A stretch of DNA of 31,517 nucleotides. Source: DASUAO01 sp046484625. Its GTDB lineage: Bacteria > Actinomycetota > Acidimicrobiia > IMCC26256 > PALSA-555. The stretch covers positions 1 to 31,517 of the forward strand of contig JAWOIO010000020.1 in assembly GCA_046484625.1 (NCBI GenBank), read 5' to 3'. Under the pieces are notes generated by a model. That model did not search any database. It worked only from the letters and a program-made list of their open reading frames with translations, and was not told the origin of the DNA. A program made the translations under genes and the position numbers. Shown here in pieces: positions 16,711 to 25,316 of the stretch (position 1 is its first letter; every line of letters starts with the position of its first letter).

Positions 16711-17994
16711 ATGGACCGAGGCGCGCAGGATCCCGACGTCGACCAGTACGTCGTCCGGCCCGGGCCCCCGCTCTCGGGCACCGTGCGGGTCTCCGGGATG
16801 ACGAAGAACGCCGGCCTGAAGCAGATGGCGGCCGCGCTGCTCGCGCCCGGCACGACCGTGCTGCGCAACATCACCGCGGTCGATGATCTCGGCGTGATGA
16901 TCGATCTGCTCGCCGCCATCGGAGCCGACGCGGTGCACACGGGCGACGAGCTGCGCATCGAGGTGCCCGACACGCTGGCTCCTGAGGCGCCGTACGAGCT
17001 CGTCAGCCGGATGCGTGCCTCCATCAACGTGCTCGGCCCGCTGCTCGCGCGCACCGGCGCGGCGCGGGTCGCGATGCCAGGCGGCGACAACATCGGGAGC
17101 CGGAAGCTCGACATGCACTTCAGCGCGCTCGAGGCCATGGGCGTCGAGTTGCAGGTCGTGCACGGGTTCATCGAGGCGAAGTGCACCGCGCTCGATGGTG
17201 CACGTGTCGTGCTCGAGTTCCCGAGCGTCGGCGCCACCGAGACCGTGATGACCGCAGGCGTGCTCGCCAAAGGCGACACGGTCATCGAGAACGCGGCTCG
17301 GGAGCCGGAGGTCTGCGATCTCGCTGCGATGCTCACCGAGATGGGCGCCCGCCTCGAGGGCGCGGGGACGTCGACGATCCGGATCGAGGGTGTCGGCTCG
17401 CTCCGGCCCGTCGAGCGCCCGATCATCGGCGATCGGATCGAGGCCGGGACGCTGCTGATGGCGTGCGCGGTCGCGGGTGGAGACATTACGGTCGAGGGGA
17501 TCCGACCGGGTCACCTTGAGATGGTGGGTCGCAAGCTCACCGACATGGGCGTCGAGGTCAGTGCGGTCGCCGACGGGCTCCGCGTGCGACGGGACGAGCG
17601 CCTGCGATCCGTCGATCTCCAGACGCTCCCGTTCCCGGGGTTCGCGACCGACTTCATGCCCCTCGCGGTCGCCGCGCTCGCGACGGCCGACGGCACGGCG
17701 ATCGTCACCGAGAACATCTTCGACAATCGGTTCGCGTTCGTCGACGAGCTCAACCGGATGGGCGCCGACATCCGGACCGAGGGTCGCCACGCCGTCGTCC
17801 GCGGCGTGCCGCGGCTCTCGGGGGCGCCGGTCCGGGCGCTCGACGTCCGTGCCGGGGCGGCACTCGTCCTCGCCGGCCTGGCCGCCGACGGCGACACCGT
17901 CGTCCACGATCCCTTCCACATGGAGCGCGGCTACGCCGACCTTCCCGGCCAGCTGCGAGCCCTCGGTGCCTCGGTGGAGCGGGTGTTGCGCTGA
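16711..17994 (+). CDS. murA: UDP-N-acetylglucosamine 1-carboxyvinyltransferase, fosfomycin-insensitive type
   Basis: A 427-residue MurA, the first committed enzyme of peptidoglycan synthesis, which transfers enolpyruvate from PEP to UDP-GlcNAc in the cytoplasm. Seen are the catalytic Lys32-Asn33 (SGMTKNAGLKQM, with one residue more than the usual GAKN), RASINVLGPLLAR, the flexible loop PGGDNIGSR, EFPSVGATE, FPGFATD with the catalytic Asp, and RAGAALVLAG with the PEP-binding Arg. The loop residue that is Cys115 in E. coli is Asp126 here, as in mycobacterial MurA; this exchange is known to give fosfomycin resistance. Two operator-like repeats cover its promoter. ATG 16711 is favoured over ATG 16705 by promoter spacing. 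Confidence 0.94.
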   Translation: MDRGAQDPDVDQYVVRPGPPLSGTVRVSGMTKNAGLKQMAAALLAPGTTVLRNITAVDDLGVMIDLLAAIGADAVHTGDELRIEVPDTLAPEAPYELVSRMRASINVLGPLLARTGAARVAMPGGDNIGSRKLDMHFSALEAMGVELQVVHGFIEAKCTALDGARVVLEFPSVGATETVMTAGVLAKGDTVIENAAREPEVCDLAAMLTEMGARLEGAGTSTIRIEGVGSLRPVERPIIGDRIEAGTLLMACAVAGGDITVEGIRPGHLEMVGRKLTDMGVEVSAVADGLRVRRDERLRSVDLQTLPFPGFATDFMPLAVAALATADGTAIVTENIFDNRFAFVDELNRMGADIRTEGRHAVVRGVPRLSGAPVRALDVRAGAALVLAGLAADGDTVVHDPFHMERGYADLPGQLRALGASVERVLR

Positions 17995-18108
17995 GGCTGG
18001 GACACGGAGGCGCTCTGCCGAGGGAATGCTGCGATACTGAGGGTGTTCGACCCGAGGTGGGTCGGCCCATCCGGGCGAGCCATGTGGCGACATCCGAACG
18101 AGGCATCT

Positions 18109-18114
18109 GAGGGG
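18109..18114 (+). promoter_or_regulatory. Shine-Dalgarno sequence of the Nfu gene
   Basis: GAGGGG lies 8 nt before ATG 18123. It is one of few clear ribosome binding sites in the window and implies a leadered mRNA, unlike most first genes here. Confidence 0.6.
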
Positions 18115-18122
18115 ACCGAGCG

Positions 18123-18389
18123 ATGAGCACGCCGACGACCGAAGCCGCGGACATGGAAGCCGGTGTCCTGTCGGCGATCGAAGCCATCCGTCCCGCGCTC
18201 CAGGCCGATGGCGGCGACATCGTGTTCAAGGCGATCGACGAGGAGCAGATCGTCCACGTCGAGCTCCTCGGAGCGTGCGGGACCTGCCCGGTGTCCACCA
18301 TGACGCTCAAGGCCGGTGTCGAGCGGATCATCAAGGACCGGGTCCCTGGGATCGTTGCGGTCGAAGCCGACAACGTCGACAACGAGTAG
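18123..18389 (+). CDS. NifU-like C-terminal-domain iron-sulfur scaffold (Nfu)
   Basis: An 88-residue protein consisting of the Nfu domain alone. It carries IRPALQADGGDIVF (about residues 22-35) and the cluster-binding CGTC (Cys52 and Cys55) in GACGTCPVSTMTLK, all standard for the family. Two monomers are expected to hold a 4Fe-4S cluster and deliver it to target proteins. The gene has a 128-nt upstream gap, a Shine-Dalgarno sequence and no TANNNT hexamer next to its start. GATACT at 18033-18038 may be its -10 element. MeaB follows after 10 nt. Confidence 0.93.
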   Translation: MSTPTTEAADMEAGVLSAIEAIRPALQADGGDIVFKAIDEEQIVHVELLGACGTCPVSTMTLKAGVERIIKDRVPGIVAVEADNVDNE

Positions 18390-18399
18390 CCGCCAGCCC

Positions 18400-19341
18400 G
18401 TGGCAGACCCCGCCGGGGTCGCCCGCCTCGTCGCCGACACGATCGCCGGTGATCGCGGGACGGTGGCCCGGTTGATCTCACTCGTCGAGAGCGGCGCACC
18501 CGAGGCGGTCGAGGTAGTCGCCGCGCTGTACCCCCGCACGGGGCGGGCGTACACCGTCGGGATCACCGGGGCCCCGGGGGCAGGGAAGTCGACCCTGACC
18601 GACCGCCTCATCGCCAGGATCCGCCGCGGCGGCGACGAGGTCGGCGTCCTCGCCGTCGACCCCACCAGCCCGTTCACCGGGGGCGCGATCCTCGGTGACC
18701 GGGTCCGGATGCAGGACCACGCCACCGACCCCGGCGTGTTCATCCGCTCGATGGCCACCCGTGGACACCTCGGGGGTCTCACGCTCGCGGTCCCGCAGGC
18801 GATGCGGGTGCTCGACGCGGCGGGCAAGCCGTGGGTGCTGATCGAGACCGTCGGGGTCGGCCAGGTGGAGGTCGAGATCGCCGATGCGGCCGACACGACG
18901 GTCGTGGTCGTGAACCCGGGCTGGGGCGACGGCGTCCAGGCGAACAAGGCCGGGCTCCTCGAGATCGCGGACGTGTTCGTGGTGAACAAGGCCGACCGCC
19001 CCGGCGCCGACGGAGCGACCAGGGACCTGCTCCAGATGCTCGAGCTGTCGGGGGAGCGGGCGTGGGTGCCGCCGATCGTCTCGACGATCGCGACCGAGGG
19101 GTCGGGCGTCGACGACCTCTTCGACGCGATCCTGGCGCATCGGATGTTCCTCGAGGCCGACGGTGCGCTCGAGCAGCGGCGGCGAGCGCGGCTCGCCGAC
19201 GAGGTGCGAGCGCTCGTGCTCGCACGGCTCGCCGCGGAGACCGACGCGGTGTGCTCGGGCCCGGAGTTCGCCTCGCTCGTCGCTCGCGTTGCCGACCGTG
19301 AGATCGACCCCGCCGCCGCGGCCAGGGCGATCCTCTCTTGA
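18400..19341 (+). CDS. meaB: Methylmalonyl-CoA mutase-associated GTPase (MeaB/ArgK)
   Basis: A 313-residue G3E-family GTPase that protects acyl-CoA mutases from inactivation and gates cofactor loading. Motifs are the P-loop GAPGAGKST (about residues 57-65), VDPTSPFTGGAILGDRVRM, the IRSMATRGHLGGL switch region, ETVGVGQVE and NKAD for guanine recognition. Dimerisation helices fill the C-terminus. GTG 18400 is 10 nt after the Nfu stop and gives the expected N-terminus. The open frame upstream overlaps Nfu in another phase and is not coding. Its probable partner is the mutase large subunit at 6896. Confidence 0.93.
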   Translation: MADPAGVARLVADTIAGDRGTVARLISLVESGAPEAVEVVAALYPRTGRAYTVGITGAPGAGKSTLTDRLIARIRRGGDEVGVLAVDPTSPFTGGAILGDRVRMQDHATDPGVFIRSMATRGHLGGLTLAVPQAMRVLDAAGKPWVLIETVGVGQVEVEIADAADTTVVVVNPGWGDGVQANKAGLLEIADVFVVNKADRPGADGATRDLLQMLELSGERAWVPPIVSTIATEGSGVDDLFDAILAHRMFLEADGALEQRRRARLADEVRALVLARLAAETDAVCSGPEFASLVARVADREIDPAAAARAILS

Positions 19342-19400
19342 CGCGTCGTCACTTGCCTCGACCGGGGTGAGCGACGCAGCCCCACCGGACAGGGGCCGAA

Positions 19401-19406
19401 TACGCT
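19401..19406 (+). promoter_or_regulatory. -10 hexamer TACGCT of the second crotonase gene
   Basis: TACGCT ends 6 nt before ATG 19413. The hexamer is identical to that of murA. Confidence 0.6.
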
Positions 19407-19412
19407 CCGGGG

Positions 19413-20225
19413 ATGCCCGACCAGTCCCCTGATCACCCACCTGGTGACGAACGGCCCTTCGTCGCCGTCGACGTGCGTGACGACGGCATCGCCGTGCTGC
19501 GGCTCGATCGCCCTCCCCTCAACCCGCTCTCGCGAGCCCTGCTCGCCGACCTCACGGGCGCGGCACGCCGAGTCACTGCCGACGACGCGGTGCGCGCGGT
19601 CGTGGTGTGCGGATCGCCGAAGGCCCTGGCCGCCGGTGCCGACATCGAGGAGTTCGGCGACCCCGCGGCCGCACGGTCGGTGACCACCGCGTTCCGCGAT
19701 GCACTCGACGCCGTTGCCGGCATCACCGTCCCGGTCATCGCCGCGATCAATGGCTACGCACTCGGTGGGGGACTCGAGCTCGCGCTCGCGTGCGACCTCA
19801 GGGTCGCGGGCGACTCGGCCCGTCTCGGCCAGCCCGAGATCCTCCTCGGCATCATCCCGGGTGGTGGCGCGACCCAACGCCTCGCCCGGCTGGTCGGGAG
19901 CGCGCGAGCGAAAGAGCTGATCTGGTCGGGCCGGCAGGTGCGGGCGGACGAGGCGCTCGCGATCGGACTCGTCGACCGAGTGGTCCCGGCCGACGACGTC
20001 GAGACGAGCGCGATCGAATGGGCGGCTGGCTTCGCCACCGGGCCGGCGGTCGCGATCCGGCTGGCGAAGCGTGCCGTCGACGCGGGACTCGACGGTCCGC
20101 TGGCGGAGGGGCTCGACCTCGAGTCGGACCTCTTCGTCGACGTGTTCGAGTCGGACGACGCGGCGATCGGGATCCGGTCCTTCCGCGAGCAGGGCCCGGG
20201 AAGGGCTGAGTTCACCGGTCGTTGA
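19413..20225 (+). CDS. Enoyl-CoA hydratase (crotonase), second copy
   Basis: A 270-residue crotonase with the full catalytic set: LDRPPLNPLS, oxyanion segment ALAAGADIEEF (about residues 71-81), NGYALGGGLELALACD with Glu122, and GQPEILLGIIPGGGATQRL with Glu142. Both glutamates that activate water in rat hydratase are present, so reversible hydration of enoyl-CoA in beta-oxidation is the best call. In this it differs from the copy at 15755. It has its own leaderless promoter and ends 24 bp from the convergent GalT-like gene. Confidence 0.93.
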   Translation: MPDQSPDHPPGDERPFVAVDVRDDGIAVLRLDRPPLNPLSRALLADLTGAARRVTADDAVRAVVVCGSPKALAAGADIEEFGDPAAARSVTTAFRDALDAVAGITVPVIAAINGYALGGGLELALACDLRVAGDSARLGQPEILLGIIPGGGATQRLARLVGSARAKELIWSGRQVRADEALAIGLVDRVVPADDVETSAIEWAAGFATGPAVAIRLAKRAVDAGLDGPLAEGLDLESDLFVDVFESDDAAIGIRSFREQGPGRAEFTGR

Positions 20226-20249
20226 TGCCCGCGGCGAACATCGTGCGGC

Positions 20250-21200
20250 TCAGAGGTGCTCGAGCAGCCGGCGGGAGGCGACGCCGGGGTCCACGGTGTT
20301 GACGGCGAGGCCGGTGCCGAGCTCGAACCCGGCGACGATCGAGATCCGCGGCACGACCTCCGCCCACCAGTGGTAGGGAAGCGCGTCGTCGCTGGGTGCT
20401 GTGTGCACGACGACGTTGTAGGCAGGCGCCGCGAGCGCTCGCGCCATCGCCGCGAGGATGTTGCGCAGGACGATCGCGACCCCGAGCACCTCGCCGTCGG
20501 TCGCGCGGTCGAACCGTGCCCCGGTGCCCAGCGCAGCGATGCGCGTCTCGAACGGGGACGCGGCAGCCGTCGGGCACCACGCGCGGACTTCCGTCCCGAC
20601 GACGATCCCGGTCCCTGCGTCCAGCGCCTCGGCCTGGTCCTCGAGCAGGAGATCCTTCCCGGTGGTCCCGAAGCGCTCGACCGCGACAGCGACTGCCGGC
20701 GGCACCAGGTCGAGCGCGAGGAGCTGGGCGTGAGGATGCGCGATCGACGCGCCCGCGGCCTGCCCGTGGTTCACGAGGACCTGGACGTACTTGCTGCCGG
20801 TCTCGGCGTGGACGCGGGCCCGGTCGCGGAGCATCGTGAGCACCTGCATCGCCTGCTCGTCGTCGAGGTCGTGGAAGGCGTGCCGGTGGTCGGGAGACAG
20901 GATCGCGACCTCGTGCGCGCCGGTCGCGCCGGGTCCCGAGCCGTCGCCACCGACGATCGGGTACAGGTTGGGGACGACCCGCACCGACCACCCGGAGGTG
21001 TCCGGCGCGCCGTCGCCGACCCTGGCGACCTCCGGCGGCGTCTCGTGCTCGTGCTCGGGGCAGAACGGGCATCCGGGACGGTTCTCGGGGTCGTCGTCGA
21101 CGTCGTCCGGAGAGGGATCGTGGGTGTCGGGTCGGGTCGCCCGACCGGGAGCGAGGAGCACGAGGCGGCCGGTCAACGCGTCGTGTCGGAGCTCGGCCAC
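20250..21200 (-). CDS. Galactose-1-phosphate uridylyltransferase-like nucleotidyltransferase (HIT superfamily)
   Basis: A 316-residue protein with the GalT plan: a zinc-type CPFC (Cys44 and Cys47), VVPNLYPIV, and the catalytic HIT motif HPHAQ (His155-Gln159, nucleophile His157). A second half follows with YHWWAEVVPR. It should transfer a nucleotidyl group to a sugar 1-phosphate. GalT and ADP-glucose phosphorylase-type enzymes look alike, so the sugar is not certain. No galK or galE is nearby. The start is GTG 21200, fixed by TACCCT (21213-21208, minus). It is divergent from the LpdA-like gene. Confidence 0.86.
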   Translation of the reverse strand: MAELRHDALTGRLVLLAPGRATRPDTHDPSPDDVDDDPENRPGCPFCPEHEHETPPEVARVGDGAPDTSGWSVRVVPNLYPIVGGDGSGPGATGAHEVAILSPDHRHAFHDLDDEQAMQVLTMLRDRARVHAETGSKYVQVLVNHGQAAGASIAHPHAQLLALDLVPPAVAVAVERFGTTGKDLLLEDQAEALDAGTGIVVGTEVRAWCPTAAASPFETRIAALGTGARFDRATDGEVLGVAIVLRNILAAMARALAAPAYNVVVHTAPSDDALPYHWWAEVVPRISIVAGFELGTGLAVNTVDPGVASRRLLEHL

Positions 21201-21207
21201 CGTCGCG

Positions 21208-21213
21208 AGGGTA
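21208..21213 (-). promoter_or_regulatory. -10 hexamer TACCCT of the GalT-like gene
   Basis: TACCCT on the minus strand ends 7 nt before GTG 21200. It faces away from TAGCCT at 21253. Confidence 0.6.
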
Positions 21214-21252
21214 GGCGTCCGACTCCTTCGCCGGACGCTTCCCGGCCGGGCC

Positions 21253-21258
21253 TAGCCT
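21253..21258 (+). promoter_or_regulatory. -10 hexamer TAGCCT of the LpdA-like gene
   Basis: TAGCCT ends 6 nt before ATG 21265. No Shine-Dalgarno sequence is needed or seen. Confidence 0.6.
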
Positions 21259-21264
21259 GGCCGG

Positions 21265-22626
21265 ATGTCGACGACGCGACTCGTGATCATCGGCGGCGGA
21301 CCGGCCGGCAACACGTGTGCCTCGGTCGCCGCCACCCTCGGCGCCGAGGTGACGCTGGTCGAGCGCGAGGTCGTCGGCGGTGCGGCGTACCTCTGGGACT
21401 GCATCCCCTCGAAGGCTCTCATCGCCACCGGCGGCGAGCTGGGCGAGCTCTCTCGCGCCCATGCGATGGGGCTCCAGGCCGAGGGCACGCTCGACGTCGA
21501 CGCCCTGAAGCACCGCATCGAGTCGATCGAGGGTCACCTGAACGAGTCCCTCGTCGAGACCCTCGCGTCGCAGCGGGTGCGGGTGGTCAAGGGCACGGGG
21601 CGCTTCCTCGATCCGCACAGCGTCGCGGTCGAGACCACCGACGGTGTCGAGCGCCTCGAGGCCGATGTCGTCGTCGTCGCCACGGGCTCCCGACCGCGCG
21701 TGCCCGACTTCGCCCCGGTCGACGGCGAACGGGTCCTCACCACCCGGCACTGCTACCCGCCCCCCGAGATTCCCGACCACGTCGTCGTGATCGGCTCCGG
21801 CGTCACCGGCGTGGAGTTCACCCACATGTTCGACTCGCTGGGCTCGAAGGTGACGCTCCTCGTGTCGCGTCAGCAGGTGCTCCCGATCAAGGACGCCGAG
21901 GTCGCCGCGATCCTCGAGGAGGCCTTCCTCGATCGCGGGATCGCGTTGTTGAAGGGGGCGCGCGCGTCCGCCATCGAGCGAGTCGACGGGACCGTCCACG
22001 TCTCGTGTGAGGACGGACGGATCGTCGAGGGGTCGCACGTCGTGCTGGCAGTCGGTTCGATCCCGAACACCGAGGATCTCGGCCTCGAGCAGGTAGGGAT
22101 CGAGGTCGACGCGAACGGGTACGTCGCGGTGAACCACAACTGCCTGTCCACGCTCTCGCACGTGTACGCGATCGGCGACATCTCGGGCAAGCTGCCGCTG
22201 TCGTCGGTGGCTGCGATGCAAGGACGCAAGATCGCCGAGCACCTCATGGGGATGCACAACCGCCCGCATCGGAACCTCGACTACGAGAAGGCGGCATCTG
22301 CGGTGTTCACCGAGCCGGAGATCGCCGACGTGGGCCTCGCCGAGGCGGAGGCGTTCGCTTCGGGCAGCAAGATCCGGGTCACCAAGGTGCCGTTCAGCTC
22401 CAACGCGAAGGCGCTGATCAAAGGTGACCCGCGAGGGTTCGTCAAGATCATCTCGGACCCGGCCACCGGGGTCGTCCTCGGCGGCTCGATCGTGGGGCAG
22501 AACGCCGCCGAGCTCATCGGAGTGGTCGCGCTCGCGGTGACGAACAACCTGACCGTCACCGACATCGTCGACAGCCTGCTCGTGCACCCGACTCTCTCGG
22601 AGTCGCTCGCCGACGCGGCGTCCTGA
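21265..22626 (+). CDS. Pyridine nucleotide-disulfide oxidoreductase, LpdA-like with an incomplete redox pair
   Basis: A 453-residue FAD/NAD(P) flavoprotein. The FAD loop is GGGPAGNTCAS (about residues 10-20), the NAD(P) loop GSGVTGVEF, the second FAD motif YAIGDISG, and the C-terminal HPTLSE keeps the His-Glu pair. The disulfide motif, normally Cys-x4-Cys, reads GGAAYLWDCIPSK, so the first Cys is Ala41 and only Cys46 remains. True dihydrolipoamide dehydrogenase activity is therefore unlikely. Mycobacterial LpdA (Rv3303c) also lacks a cysteine and acts as a quinone reductase, which is the best guess here. Its stop abuts the convergent PhzF stop (TGATCA). Confidence 0.88.
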   Translation: MSTTRLVIIGGGPAGNTCASVAATLGAEVTLVEREVVGGAAYLWDCIPSKALIATGGELGELSRAHAMGLQAEGTLDVDALKHRIESIEGHLNESLVETLASQRVRVVKGTGRFLDPHSVAVETTDGVERLEADVVVVATGSRPRVPDFAPVDGERVLTTRHCYPPPEIPDHVVVIGSGVTGVEFTHMFDSLGSKVTLLVSRQQVLPIKDAEVAAILEEAFLDRGIALLKGARASAIERVDGTVHVSCEDGRIVEGSHVVLAVGSIPNTEDLGLEQVGIEVDANGYVAVNHNCLSTLSHVYAIGDISGKLPLSSVAAMQGRKIAEHLMGMHNRPHRNLDYEKAASAVFTEPEIADVGLAEAEAFASGSKIRVTKVPFSSNAKALIKGDPRGFVKIISDPATGVVLGGSIVGQNAAELIGVVALAVTNNLTVTDIVDSLLVHPTLSESLADAAS

Positions 22627-22629
22627 TCA
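22624..22629. other. TGATCA formed by two abutting convergent stop codons
   Basis: The plus-strand TGA (22624-22626) and the minus-strand TGA (22629-22627) are adjacent and form a palindrome. No bases are left for a terminator. Confidence 0.95.
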
Positions 22630-23448
22630 GGCGAGCAGGTCACCCTGCCAGACCGTCACGAGGTCGCCCTCGATCGTCACCCGGTCGGGGCCGGGGTCGC
22701 CGACGCGCACGCGCACGACCCCGGACCGGCGGCTCACCTGGTGACCCACGAGCTCGGCGCGCCCGAGCCGGTCGGCCCACCAGGGTCCGAGGCTCGTGTG
22801 TGCGCTCCCCGTGGCGGGGTCCTCGGCGATGCCGTGGCGGGGCGCGAAGTACCGGCTCACGAAGTCGAACGACGGGTCATCGCTCCGCGCGGTGACGGTG
22901 ACCGCCTCGACCCCCGGTACCGCCACGAGCCGCTCGAGGTCAGGGGCCAGGGCACGGACGGTGCGCTCGTCGGCGACCTCGACCACGTGGTGCAGGTCGT
23001 TGCTCCCGACCGCCGAGATCGATGCCCCGATCGCGGCTTGCAGGCCCGTGGGCGGCTCCACGAGCGTCGAGCGCGCGGCGGGGAAGTCGACGGCGACGGT
23101 CGCCGTCGCCGAACCCGCGATCCGTCTCGCGGTCAGCCCACCCTTCCATCGCGTGGCGAACCGCGCCGGACGGTCGAGGTCCAGCCGGCCCGAGGTCCAC
23201 AACGCGTGGGCGCTCGCGAGGGTGGCGTGCCCGCACAAGAGCACCTCCTGGGTCGGCGTGAACCACCGCAGTGAGAACACGTCGCCATCGGCCGCGACGA
23301 ACGCGGTCTCGGACAGCCGCAGCTCGGCCGCGATCGCCTGCATGCGGGCCTCGGGGTAGGCCTCCGGGTCGTCGACGAGGCACACTCCAGCCGGGTTCCC
23401 GCGAAAGGGCTCGGCGGTGAACGTGTCGATGCAGAGGAGCGTGGCCAC
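22627..23448 (-). CDS. PhzF-family isomerase-like protein
   Basis: A 273-residue protein of the PhzF/diaminopimelate-epimerase-like fold. Typical segments are DTFTAEPFRGNPAGVC (about residues 8-23), LSETAFV with the conserved catalytic Glu, LRWFTPTQEVLLCGHAT, and EDPATGSAHTSLGPWW. Most members have no known substrate; phenazine genes are absent, so a phenazine role is not supported. GTG 23448 has a good ribosome binding site (GGAGG at 23460-23456, 7 nt away). It lies 44 nt after the carboxylase gene and is probably read from the same transcript. Confidence 0.92.
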   Translation of the reverse strand: MATLLCIDTFTAEPFRGNPAGVCLVDDPEAYPEARMQAIAAELRLSETAFVAADGDVFSLRWFTPTQEVLLCGHATLASAHALWTSGRLDLDRPARFATRWKGGLTARRIAGSATATVAVDFPAARSTLVEPPTGLQAAIGASISAVGSNDLHHVVEVADERTVRALAPDLERLVAVPGVEAVTVTARSDDPSFDFVSRYFAPRHGIAEDPATGSAHTSLGPWWADRLGRAELVGHQVSRRSGVVRVRVGDPGPDRVTIEGDLVTVWQGDLLA

Positions 23449-23492
23449 GGAATCGCCTCCGGGTGGGTCGACCGCCAGCCGCTCGGGCGGCG

Positions 23493-25277
<1,785 letters not shown>

Positions 25278-25284
25278 GGCCCTT

Positions 25285-25290
25285 CTCCTC
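25285..25290 (-). promoter_or_regulatory. Shine-Dalgarno sequence of the carboxylase gene
   Basis: GAGGAG on the minus strand (25290-25285) is 7 nt from GTG 25277. It shows a leadered transcript with a 5' UTR of about 20 nt if transcription starts 7 nt after TAGGAT. Confidence 0.7.
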
Positions 25291-25303
25291 GTCGTGGACG
25301 CCG

Positions 25304-25310
25304 TATCCTA
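25304..25310. promoter_or_regulatory. Shared box TATCCTA: opposed -10 hexamers of birA and the carboxylase gene
   Basis: On the plus strand TATCCT (25304-25309) ends 7 nt before the birA ATG at 25317. On the minus strand TAGGAT (25310-25305) points at the carboxylase gene, whose GTG is 27 nt further. The two hexamers share five base pairs, so one polymerase can occupy only one direction at a time. Confidence 0.6.
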
Positions 25311-25316
25311 CGGGCG

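Noticed and set aside
17931..19877. A 648-codon minus-strand frame across nfu and meaB
   Set aside because: Ser/Ala/Arg-rich antisense translation. The plus-strand genes carry complete, conserved motifs.
20212..22587. A 791-codon open frame on the minus strand
   Set aside because: It is antisense to the LpdA-like gene and out of phase with the GalT-like gene. The composition is Arg/Asp/His-rich shadow coding.
22627..23448. Phenazine biosynthesis locus suggested by PhzF
   Set aside because: No other phz gene is present. Most PhzF-family proteins are not involved in phenazine synthesis.
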